From Aradus depressus (taxonomy: Eukaryota > Arthropoda > Insecta > Hemiptera > Aradidae), in assembly GCA_963662175.1 (NCBI GenBank), contig OY759215.1:58545213-58609212 (forward strand): DNA of 64,000 nucleotides, given 5' to 3'. The translations under genes were made by a program, and so were the position numbers. Each line of letters starts with the position of its first letter. Position 1 is the first letter of the stretch. Under the pieces are notes generated by a model. That model saw only the letters and a list, made by a program, of their open reading frames with translations. It did no database searches and was not told the DNA's origin. Of this stretch, positions 31,401 to 43,640 are shown in pieces.

Positions 31401-32955
31401 GAACAAAGATGTTGATTTTTTCTAACATTATTATATTATTATTTTCAGCTTACATCTTGTATGTATTTAATACATTACATTTATGTAATATCCCGAAGTC
31501 GAGGTTTCATCTGATCAAATATAATTAAACTAATATACCTATATAACAATTATAATTGCCAGGCCGCTACCAGTGGTCTAGTGTCAGAAATATGATAATT
31601 TCAACGTTGATTTCCATCATTATCTAACGTTCTCTTAGCCAGGCAAAAATCAGCGAAGGCTATCGACCAATGTTACTGTTGGTAGAAGGTAGGTTATATA
31701 AGACGTTATAAACCATTTCGGAATCTTAATTGGGGAACCTGTACTGCTTCCCTGAAAGGACCGATGGGAGGGAGAACATTTTATTCTTTCGAATACATGA
31801 TATGATTTGTACATGTGGAGAGGGCCGTTGTTCACATATTTTGTATGCGAAAATATAACATTCTGACTATCTAAAAAGGTAGAAGGACGATAGATAAAGA
31901 CGGAAGTCCACGTTGAAGTCATCAAATTTCCGACATTAACTAATCCTCTCTGTTAATTTCGATAATAATCAGCTTGCCGACATTAGCAAAAACCTACACA
32001 CCTTACGCTGGAACTACCCTGTAGATTTTGATTGTTGCATCTGTCGAAAGGCGATCGTAAGATGTTTTCACATCTTAATAAACTATATGTATTAATAATT
32101 TTCATATTAATTACATTTTTCACACCTATTTTGTTGGGTCTGATTTGAGGGACTGCTATCTCCGATCAGGTTTGAATAATACATTTAAAGACAATAAATA
32201 CGTAACTATTTTGAAATATTTATATTTGCTAATAATTAATAACAATAATAATGTTTTTAGACGAAAAATAAAGAATACAATAAATAAGCTTAAATCAAAT
32301 ACATATAAAAAATATATACATTCCTTATTTTTTTATAAATAACTGTTCCTGACAATTCTTATCTTAAATATTTAAAATACTGCAGATCAATGCAGTAAAA
32401 TGATACAGGAAATATATGATATTATTTATTTTCTTTTAAAAATATCTATCAAAGACCAATTGCACCTTATTATTAAAATTTTATTTCATTTATTTCAGAA
32501 ATCAATTTTTACTCTCCAAGTTCGGGACAATGTATATTCAAAACTCTAAGAGGATTTTTCAAAAAATAGTTTTCAAAAGTAGTAATTTTTAATTGGTATT
32601 ATGTTACTAAGATATGCTGGGTAGTGCCTAAAGCAAACATTTGAAATAAAGCAAATAAAAATGATAGAGATGATTGTCATTAGTTTGTTCTCTATCAAAT
32701 CAGCATATCTTATTAAACTCTGGAATTGTCGCACTGAAATTCACTTTGTTATCTAACGTTCAATCAGCTGAAAGAAAAAATACGAGTAGTCTCCTCATGA
32801 TTAGCTTTTTGCGGCTATCAAGGCCTGAGCGCCATCTTGAATGCCATTGAGTGATGTCTTCTCTTTGGCTAATTTATAATGAACATATGTGTAGACTTCA
32901 TATTTTTTCTTCTTTCATCTGAAGAACACATCCTTACTATTGAAGTCATTGAAGC
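31401..32955. other. Region downstream of the minus-strand host gene, no further gene seen
   Basis: AT-rich. The part near 32880-32955 is expected to be the 3' UTR of the host gene. A 91-codon minus frame at 31650-31925 resembles no known family and has no exon support. Confidence 0.4.
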
Positions 32956-35900
32956 TCAGTCTTCTTCATACAGGTACTCAGGACTGCCTTCAAGACCGTC
33001 CTCTTCACTGGTGAAGACAGCTCGAGGCCAGCACCGAAATCCCCGCCTCTCACCGTAGGTGCCGCAGGCGGATCCAGCCACCGTCGTGTTTCTGTCGAAA
33101 GAGGCGCCTGACCAAGCAATGTTCTGATCGACAAGGCAGCTGGACGAGGTGAGCACGCCTAGGCGGGAGACCAAACTGCCTCTAGAGTCAGTGGGCGACT
33201 CAGGCGTGATGACGAGTGTTCTTTGGAAGCGTCCAGGCGCACGTTTGATCTCATTGGCGATCTTGTTGTAAAACGCCTGGTCGACAACTAGTATCAAACG
33301 TTCTGCTTTACAATTGGAGATGTCTTCAATCAATTCTTCAACTTGGTACATCTCATTTTTCTCATAGACTTCACCACGCTATAAACAGTAAAACAAATAA
33401 AAATGTAAATCTTATGTGATATTAAGATGTTGTGGGGCGAGATTTCTCATAGAAATAAAAGACGTTGTCTTCCTACTGTTTTATTTTTGACCAGAACCGG
33501 TTTTCAACGTAACAGCATCATCATCAGTGGTGCATTCAACCCACACAGCGTAGTCTGGTCAAAAATTAAACAGTGGTAAGACAACGTCTTTTATTTCTAT
33601 GAGATATTCTTTATTCCTCACAGTACATAAGCCAGGCTATATATATATACTCCATACTATAGAAGGAAACAGTAATACTCGTAAGTAAGAAACAACTTGA
33701 ATGTTTACTCGCTATAGTTAAATTAAATATATAATACAAGTAAATAGCATCTCATTGTCTATGTTTGAATGAAGCTTATAACAATGCTACATGTGAAGTT
33801 CGATGAACCAGTGTAGATATTTAGCACCCATTTTATATTATGGCTTACATGACCTTTAAAATATTCCATAGCCCCCTCCCTATCACGAAGTTTGGCCTCC
33901 TCCCCCCTAGAAAACCAACCTGAGTGACGAATGGTTTGAGAGGGCCCCTTGAGTGGACTATGTTAGGAACTGTTCAGTTTACCTGAGCGTTCGAGTTCCA
34001 GTCCCACATGAGCAGGTCCCCGTCTTCAGTGGCAGGACTGTTGAGGTATATGAAGAAGGTTTGGGCACAGCGCGACTCCCTGCAAACATCGCTCAAGTAC
34101 CTTCTCAGTGCCAGTTTCATTCGGGCAGGGTAGACAGCCCCCATTCTCTTTCTGTACTTTTCTGAAAGTCAACATTAAATTTCAGGCATTATCGTGATAT
34201 ACATTCAGAATATACGAGTATTGTTTACTACTGTGAGTCTTAGCAATCGAAAAATTGTTCAAATAATTTCTAACTTTAAAAGTAATATGTCACATTGGGT
34301 GCTTTTAATTTACAAGGAGGAACAGAAATGTCAAACAATTATAATTCAATCTGATAACTTTAGCCCACATCCAATCGACCTCAAAGTTGCGGAAATAATT
34401 TGTTTTAATTTTTCATCCTGTCTTCCAAAAAAATAAATAAATGACCTTGATGTCTACATGTCCTAACAACTCAGCTTCTGCTGAACAAATGTTTGGTATT
34501 TTTATTAAAATTAGTAAATCACTGGCAATGTACTTCCCCAGATCGAATTATTTGTAATCAACTAACTGTTCGCTCCTCCATTAAACTAATATTTCTCCTA
34601 GTGTTCTTGGACTACAGTCCCTGCAGACCAACGACCAATTTCATGCAACATAATTTCGAAACGCATAAAGTTAATACAGGAAAGTAAATTCTGTACTTTG
34701 TAAGTTTAACCGGTAAAAGATGATCATCTCTAAAATAATCTTCGCATTGTTTAAATTGTTCAAAAAAAAAAAAATATGGGTATATATACACATATATATG
34801 AGGAGTTTGGAGCCAGAGCGGACCAACTGGTTGAAACTGAACAGGAAGAAAATGGCAATTGAAAATTGAGTACATTTTGTTTATCTCCATAAATGGGCCC
34901 CAAATATTTATTTATATTTGAAATTTTAGAATAGTATTGGATGAGTGATCCCTTTTTCTGTTCTATAAAGTTTTTGAAGGCCGTATGATCTATTGTGACT
35001 TTGAAAATATATGCACAAAATACTTGTGGACTAAACTTAAAGTGCTGCTATCTATCACTGAAGTGAAGAAACTAAGTGATCCACACTGGTTTTGAAAAAG
35101 GGAACCTATGCCAACATCAGGATGGTAATAACTCATTTTCCGAAAAATTGTGGGTTGGTCCGCTCTGGCTCCAAACTCCTCATATATAGTTATATAACCG
35201 CGATGGTTTCTAATTATGTAGAATGTGTAAAAAGGGTACGCAATGTTTTATGTGGAACCAAAGTCTTCCACTTGTCAAAATTCTTCATAGTTAAAAGGAA
35301 GTCAGAACAACATTTAAATTAGTGTCCAGCGCCTCCAATATCTCCATTGTGAATATTTGGCATGTTTATTTCGCACAATCTTAAGAATCAACACAAATTA
35401 TTAAATTTAATAAATGTATTATATTACACACAAATATTAATGTAATGTGGAGTTAATAGTTATTGTAAAATTAAATTCAAGTACTTTCTGCGGCGTAAAA
35501 CTGTCCTTGAAAATTCAGATATTACGGTTCCATTGGTTGAAAACCGTCCATTTCCCTAAGCACCAAACCATTCGAGCTAGAAAGTATTTTTTTATTTTTT
35601 GAAATATCCTGGAATACGGTCCAACGCCAGGGAAATTATAAGCGTCATTACTGAATTTTACCTCTCCCTTTAGAGATGAAAATACAGAGGTCGTAAACAG
35701 AAAATATTTTCTGAGAAGAGCGAGTAGGGCATAGTCTGAAGGAATGTTACTCTACTTGTAATTCTAATTAAATAAATGGCTGCACAAATGCAAACCGAAT
35801 ATACCTGATTCATGTTCAGACAAGCCGTTTGCGTAGAAAATTTTAATTCCCTCCTTGGAAAAATGATTGCTCAATAACATATCATTAATAGTCTTGAGAA

Positions 35901-38900
35901 TGAAGAAGCTATCCCTGTCAGCATGCCGTCTGTTCCATCCACCGTTCACGAGTAACGCCTGAAAACAAACAATACTTATTATTTATTGGGAATTAATTTT
36001 TTTGTCATCTCATCTCTTTTGATTTGATTGTAATTGAAAGAAAACATGAAGACACATCATCATATTAAAATATAATATTTATATATTTCATACAAATTGG
36101 ATCGAAATCCGGCCGAAGCCTTTAGGTCTTTTAATTGGGAAGTAAAAAAACGATGAGCACGAAGTGCTTTGGATGATGCGTTAAGCGATGTCAGGTACTC
36201 GCTGCTCGTTAAAGACTCCTACCCAAGGTAGCTAACGTAGAGTCAGGTTCGTGTTCACCAGAGCGACGACTAAGAGCGCCCTGGTAGTTAATGCCCGGAC
36301 ATGATCACCAAAACAAACAAAAACATTTAATATATTCATATTTAAAGTTTCGATATAGAAGCTGGGGTTTTCGAAAAACTCTTCAAATCAAAAGGTAGGC
36401 AACCGTCCATAGGTAGAAAGAAAAATTTATTGTGTATTTTGTAATTGATATCGGATGAGGGGCGATAATTAAAGGGGCGGGAGATAGCCAGCCAAGGGTA
36501 TAGGTTGGCCTACTACTTCTATTTATTTGGGGGGTAGGGTCCCATTCCCCCCTCTCCCCCTATATTCGCCCTTGGATTAGTGGAAAATTATTTCTTCCCA
36601 TTATGTTATACTTACTATCTTCTATTCTACCTAGTAATATAATGATATTACTATACATAAGTATACTGTGGACAAAGAGTGAAGCTGAATAAGAACGTCG
36701 CCCTTCATTTAAAGTGATCTCGGAGTTGACCAGCAGTTAGACAATAAAAAATATGTTTTCTTCCAAATCTTAGCCAGTGTGTCAGTTCACTTCCCTGCCG
36801 ATGAGGTGGAATTTAGCTACTGTTTATTATTCTAGTTATAGTAACAAATCTTATTTTCCTGCATTATTCAATTTATTTCTCATGTTGCTGTTGGATCTTT
36901 GTAAAAATTCATTGGTAGTGCATTTTCAACATTTTTCACAAAACATATTTTTATATTCCGAGTAGTTTATTCAATGACGCTAATTTGAAAAATATTCTTA
37001 AGATGCTTTTTCGATTATGCTTTCAAAATATTGTGTGACTTCTTCGAAAGGAAAAACGTAAAATATGATGATGCCCTTTTGTTTAAAAGTGTCAAAAAAA
37101 AAACTATGAGTAGCGCAACGTACCAAAATTATAGGAAAACTAACATTTGGATGTGGAAGAAACAAGGGATTGTTACCTTATTGCAGCCAGCGTGATGCCG
37201 ACAGGTGTTGTCCATCTCATCCTCACAGGGAAACCTGAACCTGTGGCTGGCCAAGCTGTTGAAGCCGCAGCGGTCGAGGGCGATAGGTCCTCTCTCGTGG
37301 GGACAGGGTCCTCCCCAGCCCTGGTCACAGATCAGCAGGTCCTTGGTTCCGTGGTGCTCTCCTCCCAGCTTGTTGCTGTACTGACGTACTTCGGGGATGA
37401 ACCGGACTGTGCACCCGAGCCCGCTTCCCCCTCTCCATCGCGGCTCGTTGTAGCACCGCACTAGACTCCATGTGATCATGCATTCCCCTTTTGCTAAAGA
37501 AAAATGAAAGAAATATATATAATAAATAAAGTTCATAATGTAATGCGTTTGCGTCAGCGGTCTTCTTTAATTCATTATGTAGCGTAATTCTGAGAGTGGT
37601 GTGTAGTGAGTATTGCCAGTATAAAATGAATCTGAGAGGGGAAGAGATAGTGATCTATAAAAAATATGTGGTTGGTATAAGAAAGTCCTGTTATAGCCAC
37701 ATCATATTTTTTTTTCATTATTATTTATCCTTTAAAAAAAAAAACAATATTAAAAAGCATATTTTTAAATTTGTTGCGATGCGTTACTATATTTATTATA
37801 CCTATTTATTCAAATCTGAAAACTGTGAAACAAAGGATATTTAATAAAAACGGCAACAATTTAATAAGGAACATTTTTGGAAAGACCTAATTTTTTGATA
37901 GCTATATAACTGTTTCGGCATGGATCTCGTGAACCGACCTTCGAAAAGTCTTATTTCATATGATAGCTGCCTTTTAGTTTTCTATACAACTTTTATTTGA
38001 AGATATTTTTGTTTAGGTCGTAAATATAAGAGGGATCATGTAAATACTTAGGCCTCGAGGTAAAGGTCGTCTCAACTTTCGTCATAATTCGTTCAAAATC
38101 TAATCAGATCTAAATTAGACATTAGTATTTCATCAAGTTCATAGGTACCTGAGTTAGTTCTAAATTTCTGAGTTGTTTCTGAACGATGAAAAAGTTTCAA
38201 TCACAGTTCCAATACATACAAACATAATTGCACAAATGGGCAAAACGAGTTCAGGGAACATTGAAACGTGAAATTCAGTTGAAAACGCGACCTCGGCAAT
38301 CTTTGAAACTTCATATACCCCATCATAATATGATATTCGATCAGAATGTATTCATAATGTGTACTGCATGACTTTAGACTTCAAAATTGTAGCGCATGGA
38401 CATAAGTAGTATTTGTTTCTCTGATCATAATTTTTAAATTCAGTTCATTATGTGTATACTGTTTTAAATAAAAAAACAGGAACTTACGAAATCGGAATCC
38501 TTTGAGTGCTTTGCAGAACCTTGTGGACGCATTGAAGTCTACAAGGAAGAGATGTACGCCATGGCCGGGGCGCAGATGTGGATATGCATCTATGACGATG
38601 ACTGCATCGCAGAGGCCTGCATACCGGGCCCAGTTGTCTGCAGAGATAGTCGACAATCTACCTGCAGGACCAACAGTAACACACCTATCAGAAATTCTGT
38701 TTTTCTTTGTTTTGTTTTTTTCGTTGAGCTATGAAGAAAGGTCAAAATAAAATGTAAAAATTGAATGTTGTTGAATCCAAAACAGAAGTGGTGTATCAGT
38801 TCAAAAATTCATTTTCAAAAATTTAAATCAAAGACCATTGTCAGTCTGTATGTAAGTTCCCTTTAGCCAATTTGGCTAAAAATTAATATGTGTCGCCCTT

Positions 38901-39960
38901 ATAGAGTTCTGGGTAAGCATATAAAATTTATTGTCAATACATTCATTCTTTTAGGAGTTACCATGTTCACAGACACACAGATATTTTTTGTTTTAATTTT
39001 TGGAATCAGGGGATCGGAAAATATGAAATTCCCGTGTAAACTTAACCTCGAATTTCTGACCGATTACAGAACTTCCCCTAAAATTTGTAACGCTGGGGAA
39101 GTAAAAATTTGGGAACCCTTCAAGTGGGGCGTTGGAGAGGTCTCCTAAAACCCAGCTCGGATATGTCAAGATACCAAAATCAAGATGTAAACATATAAGT
39201 GAGTATGTATTAATGTACCTACTACACTAGTACATTCATGCATAAATGACCTGTTTGAAATAAGACCTTATATCTTGTGAAATAGGTGAGAGAAAGATGT
39301 CCTTTACGAGTTCTTTATTGGCTGCCGGTCTGTCTTTTTCACGTTCCCAGCTATACAAAATATAGGGGAAGTTATGTAATCTGTCAGAAATTCGGTGTTG
39401 ACTTTTCATTGGAATTTCATGTTTTCCGACCCCTGATTCCAAAAATGAGAAAAAATTTCCTTTCTGCCTCTGTGTGTGTAATATCTAAGTCCTGATACAT
39501 CGACACACAATTGTATATGTGTATCCAGAACCCCATAAGTACACCTATTAACTTTATGAGAAAGAGAAATCAGAGGAGCCCCTCAACATATAATTCATAT
39601 ATATATTTTTTTTTCACCCATTAGAAAAATATTTCTCTAACGTCTACATCTCTAAATCCCGAGAATTTACAAGTAGTTTTTAGTTTCTTGTCTTAAATTA
39701 TTCGAGTTTAACAAGATATTAATATTGATATTGATATTGTGTTTACCTTCTTTAGTTGGTAGGGCATAGTAGAGATTGGTCAAGTTCTTCTGTCGAGGAC
39801 AGTCCGGACAGTACTCCATGAGCCATGCCCATGCCTTGTGGCTCCAGAGGGCCAGGTCGGACTCAGGGTCGTTGAAGAACGTCATGTGGCGGTCTGAGAT
39901 GGAGGCGGCACCAGCCACGCTAACCACAAGGCCAGCCCACAGCAGGATAGCAGAGAGCAT
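32956..39960 (-). CDS. Secreted cysteine-rich protein with a catalytically dead legumain-like (C13 fold) domain, 6 exons, 486 aa
   Basis: Exons (minus strand): 39960-39747, 38661-38488, 37493-37177, 35958-35805, 34161-33983, 33378-32956. All have GT-AG borders and keep phase (1,1,0,1,0), giving 486 residues and a stop. MLSAILLWAGLVVSVAGA is a signal peptide, so the protein is secreted or endomembrane. Residues ~24-235 are Cys-rich and unrecognised. Residues 236-440 resemble peptidase C13: ALLVNGGWNRRHADRD matches the GW-N-RH-AD strand of legumain; FFIYLNSPATEDG (322-334) sits where F-YF-DHG holds the catalytic His; LILVVDQAFY (374-383) sits where the EACESG motif holds the catalytic Cys. Both catalytic residues are replaced, so it is probably a pseudoprotease. 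Sequons NLT, NAS and NTT are present. The fold is inferred from motif order; the exon chain is firm. Confidence 0.85.
33443..33607. repeat. Palindromic 165-bp element in intron 5
   Basis: The left arm (ATAGAAATAAAAGACGTTG, then TTTTTGACCAGA) pairs with the right arm (TCTGGTCAAAAATTAAACAG, then CAACGTCTTTTATTTCTAT), about 54 bp each with a few mismatches. The centre has ACCGGTTTTCAACG and ATCATCATCAGTGG. On the minus strand this gives CTGATGA followed by GAAAAC, a hammerhead-like core without a convincing stem II. It lies between the last two exons of the host gene. Confidence 0.75.
34799..35182. mobile_element. MITE with 28-bp terminal inverted repeats, copy 2, in intron 4
   Basis: Same element as 29277-29653 but inverted. 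It starts TGAGGAGTTTGGAGCCAGAG and ends with the reverse complement. TATATA borders it on both sides, which could be a target duplication or plain AT sequence. It lies inside the large intron between exons 4 and 5 of the host gene. Confidence 0.88.
36130..36312 (+). repeat. SINE fragment in intron 3
   Basis: Contains AAGCGATGTCAGGTACTCG, GTTAAAGACTCCTACCC, GAGTCAGGTTCGTGTTCACC and GTTAATGCCCGGACATG. Antisense to the host gene. Confidence 0.75.
38868..39110 (+). repeat. Dispersed repeat family D copy in intron 1
   Basis: Shows AATTTGGCTAAAAATTAATA, TTATAGAGTTCTGGGTAAGC, ATTTTTGGAATCAGGGGATC, AATATGAAATTCCCGTG and CGATTACAGAACTTCCCC. Confidence 0.7.
39290..39560 (-). repeat. Dispersed repeat family D copy in intron 1, inverted
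   Basis: Shows GGGGAAGTTATGTAATCTG, GGAATTTCATGTTTTCCGAC, CCTGATTCCAAAAATGAG and TATCCAGAACCCCATAAG. Together with 38868-39110 it forms an inverted pair inside one intron. Confidence 0.7.
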
Positions 39961-39989
39961 AATGTTGTATGGAGAGTGGAAGTCTGCAA

Positions 39990-40030
39990 ACTGGAGTACC
40001 TGGCAGCTAAAAGGGGGCCCTTTATATATA
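39990..40030 (-). promoter_or_regulatory. Core promoter of the secreted C13-like gene: TATA box plus initiator-like site
   Basis: On the minus strand TATATATAAA runs from 40030 to 40021, and CTCCAGTTT near 39995 resembles the arthropod initiator (TCAGT). Spacing is about 34-38 bp. The ATG follows at 39960, so the 5' UTR would be about 30 nt. Confidence 0.65.
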
Positions 40031-40052
40031 CCTTTGGTCCTATATCTAACAC

Positions 40053-40089
40053 CTCTCTCTCTCTCTCTCTCTCTCTCCCCCCCCCCCCC
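40053..40089 (-). repeat. (GA)n and G-run upstream of the host promoter
   Basis: On the plus strand a CT repeat (about 12 units) runs straight into about 13 C. On the gene's strand this is a G run followed by GAGA repeats 25-60 bp upstream of the TATA box. GAGA tracts are known binding sites for GAGA-type factors at insect promoters; function here is inferred. Confidence 0.8.
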
Positions 40090-40139
40090 TCCCTCTTTAT
40101 ACCTTGAATCAATCACTCTCCATCTAAACTCTATTTTCT

Positions 40140-40460
40140 TCGGCCAATTTGGCTGAAAATTAATAGGAGCTTTCTTAACGCTTACATAAAATTTACCTCG
40201 ATAGAAACATTTCATAGGCGGTTATTAATTTTTGAAATGACCTCCTCCTTCTCTTAGGCCGGTTCAACTGTAAACCAGGAGGTGTCGACCTTATGTGGTT
40301 TTGGATCAATATATAAAATTTCGTGTCGATATATTCATTCTATCGGGAATTATCGTATCCACAGACATACACACATAGATCATTTTTGGAACATTCAACA
40401 TCTGACCGATTACATAACTTCCCCTATACAATATAAAAGTTGGAGAAGTAGAGTGGATCT
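40140..40460 (+). repeat. Dispersed repeat family D copy upstream of the host gene
   Basis: Shows GGCCAATTTGGCTGAAAATT, AGGTGTCGACCTTATGTGG, TTTCGTGTCGATATATTCAT, CGGGAATTATCGTATCCACA and CGATTACATAACTTCCCC. Confidence 0.7.
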
Positions 40461-42719
40461 GTAAGTTGGACTATATACTTTTTTTTTTTTGGTGGACTTA
40501 TGTCCGATGAATATTAGCCATGTCTTTCATAAAGGTGTTATCGAGTTACGTATTTACAACATCCATGCCCCGGGAGGGAGTTAATGCGAAATAAAACTCA
40601 CTCCCGGACGGGTACTAATGTTACAATACTAATCTAACTCTGTGAAAAGATGACCCTGGAGCAGTTTGAACCTCACTCAAAGATATCTGTTGGGAATCGG
40701 CGCTATTCAAATGTATCTTCTCTCAAGAGATGGGTAATGCAAACTGGAAAAATGTTTTCCTAGATGTCTGTTCTCTGCTTACATTCTGAGCTTCACAGAA
40801 ATTTGGTCTAAAATGTTATCTATATATAAAACAATATAGAATGCGTGACTCCCTGACAGACCGGTTAAATGCCGAAGTTCAAACTGCTAAGTGCAATTCG
40901 ATCAAAAGCAAACCAGAAAGTTTCTTTACGGACGTGATGAGAAAATGGATGCTTTTAGAAAAATTTGTAACATAACTGCTGATTATGTGGAAGGAAAAAC
41001 CAAAGTTTGAAGTAAAATAAATTTACTTTATTTGCTTATTAAACCGTTTTATTTTTTCATCTAATCCCAAAGGTAATTAATAGGTTAGGAGACCACAATT
41101 ATACCGATATATATATATATATATATCGTCGTATGTGCTCGTGCTAGGAGCCTCCTCCTTAGATTCTAGAGTTACAAATTCTTCTAAACACAACGCATCA
41201 ATAAAAAAAATTCTTAAATAAAGCGTGTAAAAAAATTAAAAAACATTTCATAACGTTTTATTTCTTTTACCTAGAGTATAAAAAAGTATTGTGATCATGC
41301 GAAAATCCAAGATCGAGTTTTCAACGGATCTTCACGATTCAAAACCCCTGAAAATGTTATCAACATTTTCCGATGATGTAGGCTGTACATGTGATTGGAA
41401 AGTTGTGAGCTCCCAACCGCAATTTTGGAATGAAGGGATCACATGTGCTAATTTAGTTCTGATTAGATTTTGATAGTAAATTATATATGTATTATTGGAC
41501 AGGATCTAAAAAACTACCCCTAAGCCTTTTCAGATAATTGAATATGAAGAAGTGCTTTACTTTTTTAAAAAAATCAGAATTCGGGACCAAGCTATTCCTC
41601 ACTAACGATTTTTAATAAACTCTTATTGAGCTTTAAGCTATACCAGGGCCATCTTTCCACCGAGTTGTCAGCATTGAAACTTTGACACAGCAGTTATGCC
41701 CTAATAACGGTCCCACAAACAAATCCACTTTTCTTGTAGGAAATTATGTTCCATTTGAAATTAAGTACATGTCTCAGGACGTTCTTTAAAAAGCTATCCC
41801 TAAATAATTTCTGAAATTTAATCTTAATAGAGGACGCACCACCATTTTTTTCACACATTTTAATTTTGGAATGACTATACCTTCTATTTTACTTTTCTAG
41901 ATATTTTGTGTGAGCTTTGAGCTACTCCAGGGCTACCGTGCTAGACTAACATTGAAACAGTATAATAGTTATACCGTGTTGAAAAAGCACAGAATCTACT
42001 AATATTTCTTCTGAAAACTTTGAAAGATTTGCATCAAACTGAGTCACATATCCCTCAGCCCAGAGATAAAACTGCCAAGTGAGAATGATGAGGTGACTTT
42101 TTTCAGATGATTATTGTTCAGTTGATTTTTTTGATATTGATATTGTTCAGCTCATTATTATTCCGAATGCTCTATGTTTGAAGAGGGCTTATAAAGATGG
42201 TGAAATTTTATGATAATTCGATCAACCGTTAAAGATCTAGTGCTAATTTTATGTTTAGGCTCCCCCATAACCCCCTCTCCATCACCATGTTGAGATGTCA
42301 CGTAGTCAATACTATATTCTATTTTATATATATAAAGGGGTTCATTTTATCTTGACCCAGGTAAATAACTCGAAAAATAATTATTTTTCAAAAAAAGCTT
42401 GAGACAAAAAATGTAGCGAAGAATTGACCGCATTATTTGGTGTAATCTAATTTTTAAACAAATAACAATTTTAACGTTTTTTTTAATTTAAAAAAAAAAT
42501 ATTTTTTGACCTTCAACCTATTTTTTTTTTTTTTTTTTTTTTGCAAATTTAGATTCTAGGGAAAAAATTAAGGGGAGGTTAAATGAGACATTTTTTTGTT
42601 AGACCAATATTAATGAATTGTATTGTAGTAAATGTTCTAGGATTTCAGTTGGTAGTGTTCATAAAATTATGATAAAAGTAAAGGAACTTTATGTAAACAA
42701 ATTTAAGAACGAATATGAT
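40461..42719. other. No gene seen
   Basis: AT-rich DNA with a (TA)n run at about 41105-41126 and a run of about 22 T at 42520-42541. A 58-codon frame at 41297-41473 (MRKSKIEF start) resembles nothing known to me. No gene is supported. Confidence 0.4.
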
Positions 42720-43065
42720 TCAAGGTGGCAGTAAGTCGCGGTTCCATCTTCTCTTCAACCTTCGTGGGGGGTTTTGTGGTAAGTGTTGTGAAGATAAAGT
42801 ACGTATTTCTGGGTTTGTATGTGTGTAAAGTTTTCTAAAAAACCGTATGTAAGTAATTTGTATTGTTTCGGGTACTGTGTGTATCATAAGATCGTTATGA
42901 AGTTTTCTGTTGTTTACGTATGGTGGGCACTGTGTTATCACATGTCTGAGGGTTTTTGACTGAAACGCCTGAATTCGTTTGATGTTGGATGTTTTTGCTG
43001 AAACGTATATCTGTGATCTGTATGTCCATAATGGTCTCAGTAAGTACGTGTAACAGTTCCGTTTT
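42720..43065 (-). pseudogene. Jockey-type LINE ORF2 C-terminal remnant
   Basis: The minus strand reads VITQCPPYVNNRKLHNDLMI and ends PPRRLKRRWNRDLLPP, matching ITQCPYYVSN and PPRRLNRRWPRDLLP of the intact Jockey ORF2 at 14554-17256. Upstream, RPLWTYRSQIYVSAKTSN and KRIQAFQSK continue the match in a shifted frame. There is at least one frameshift near 43035. Confidence 0.85.
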
Positions 43066-43124
43066 TATATATTATTATTTTTATACTAATTTATTCCCTA
43101 TTATTTACTCATACTTCTAGTTCC

Positions 43125-43640
43125 CCCGCTTTACAAAGTATAGGAGAAGTTATGTTATCTCTAAAATTCTATGTTGAATATTCACGAATGTCATGTTTTC
43201 CGACCTTCTGATTACAAAAGTATTTTAAAAAATCTGTCTTTCTATGAACACGATAACTCCCGATAGAATGAATGCATCGACACGAAATTTTGTGTGTGTG
43301 TATCCGAAACCCCGTAAGTGCAAAGCCTATTGAATTTCAGCCAAAAGACGAAAAAAAACTCTAATAACTGCAAATAAAATAAACGCATCAACCTGAAATT
43401 TTACATTTAAATTCAAAACCTCATATGGACGGCACATATTAATTTTCCGCGAAATCAGCCGAAATGAAGGGAGGGACTAGAAGGTGGAAGCTCCACTCAA
43501 AAACCTTAACAACTCCCTAATGAATGTATCGACACAAAATTTGGTGTGAGGATTGATAAGTCCCTATGTAAGTAAATTATTGAATTATAGCCCAGACGGT
43601 CCATTGTTTTTGGAGGGGGAGCGAAACCTTAATTTATCAA
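43125..43640 (-). repeat. Dispersed repeat family D copy, long
   Basis: Shows TATAGGAGAAGTTATGTTATC, CATGTTTTCCGACCTTCTG, ACACGATAACTCCCGATAGA, AATGCATCGACACGAAATTT, TATCCGAAACCCCGTAAG and a second partial unit with AATGTATCGACACAAAATTT. It is the best-preserved copy. Confidence 0.7.

Noticed and set aside
38502..38750. Plus-strand frames over exon 2 of the C13-like gene
   Set aside because: Antisense shadows of a phase-consistent exon.
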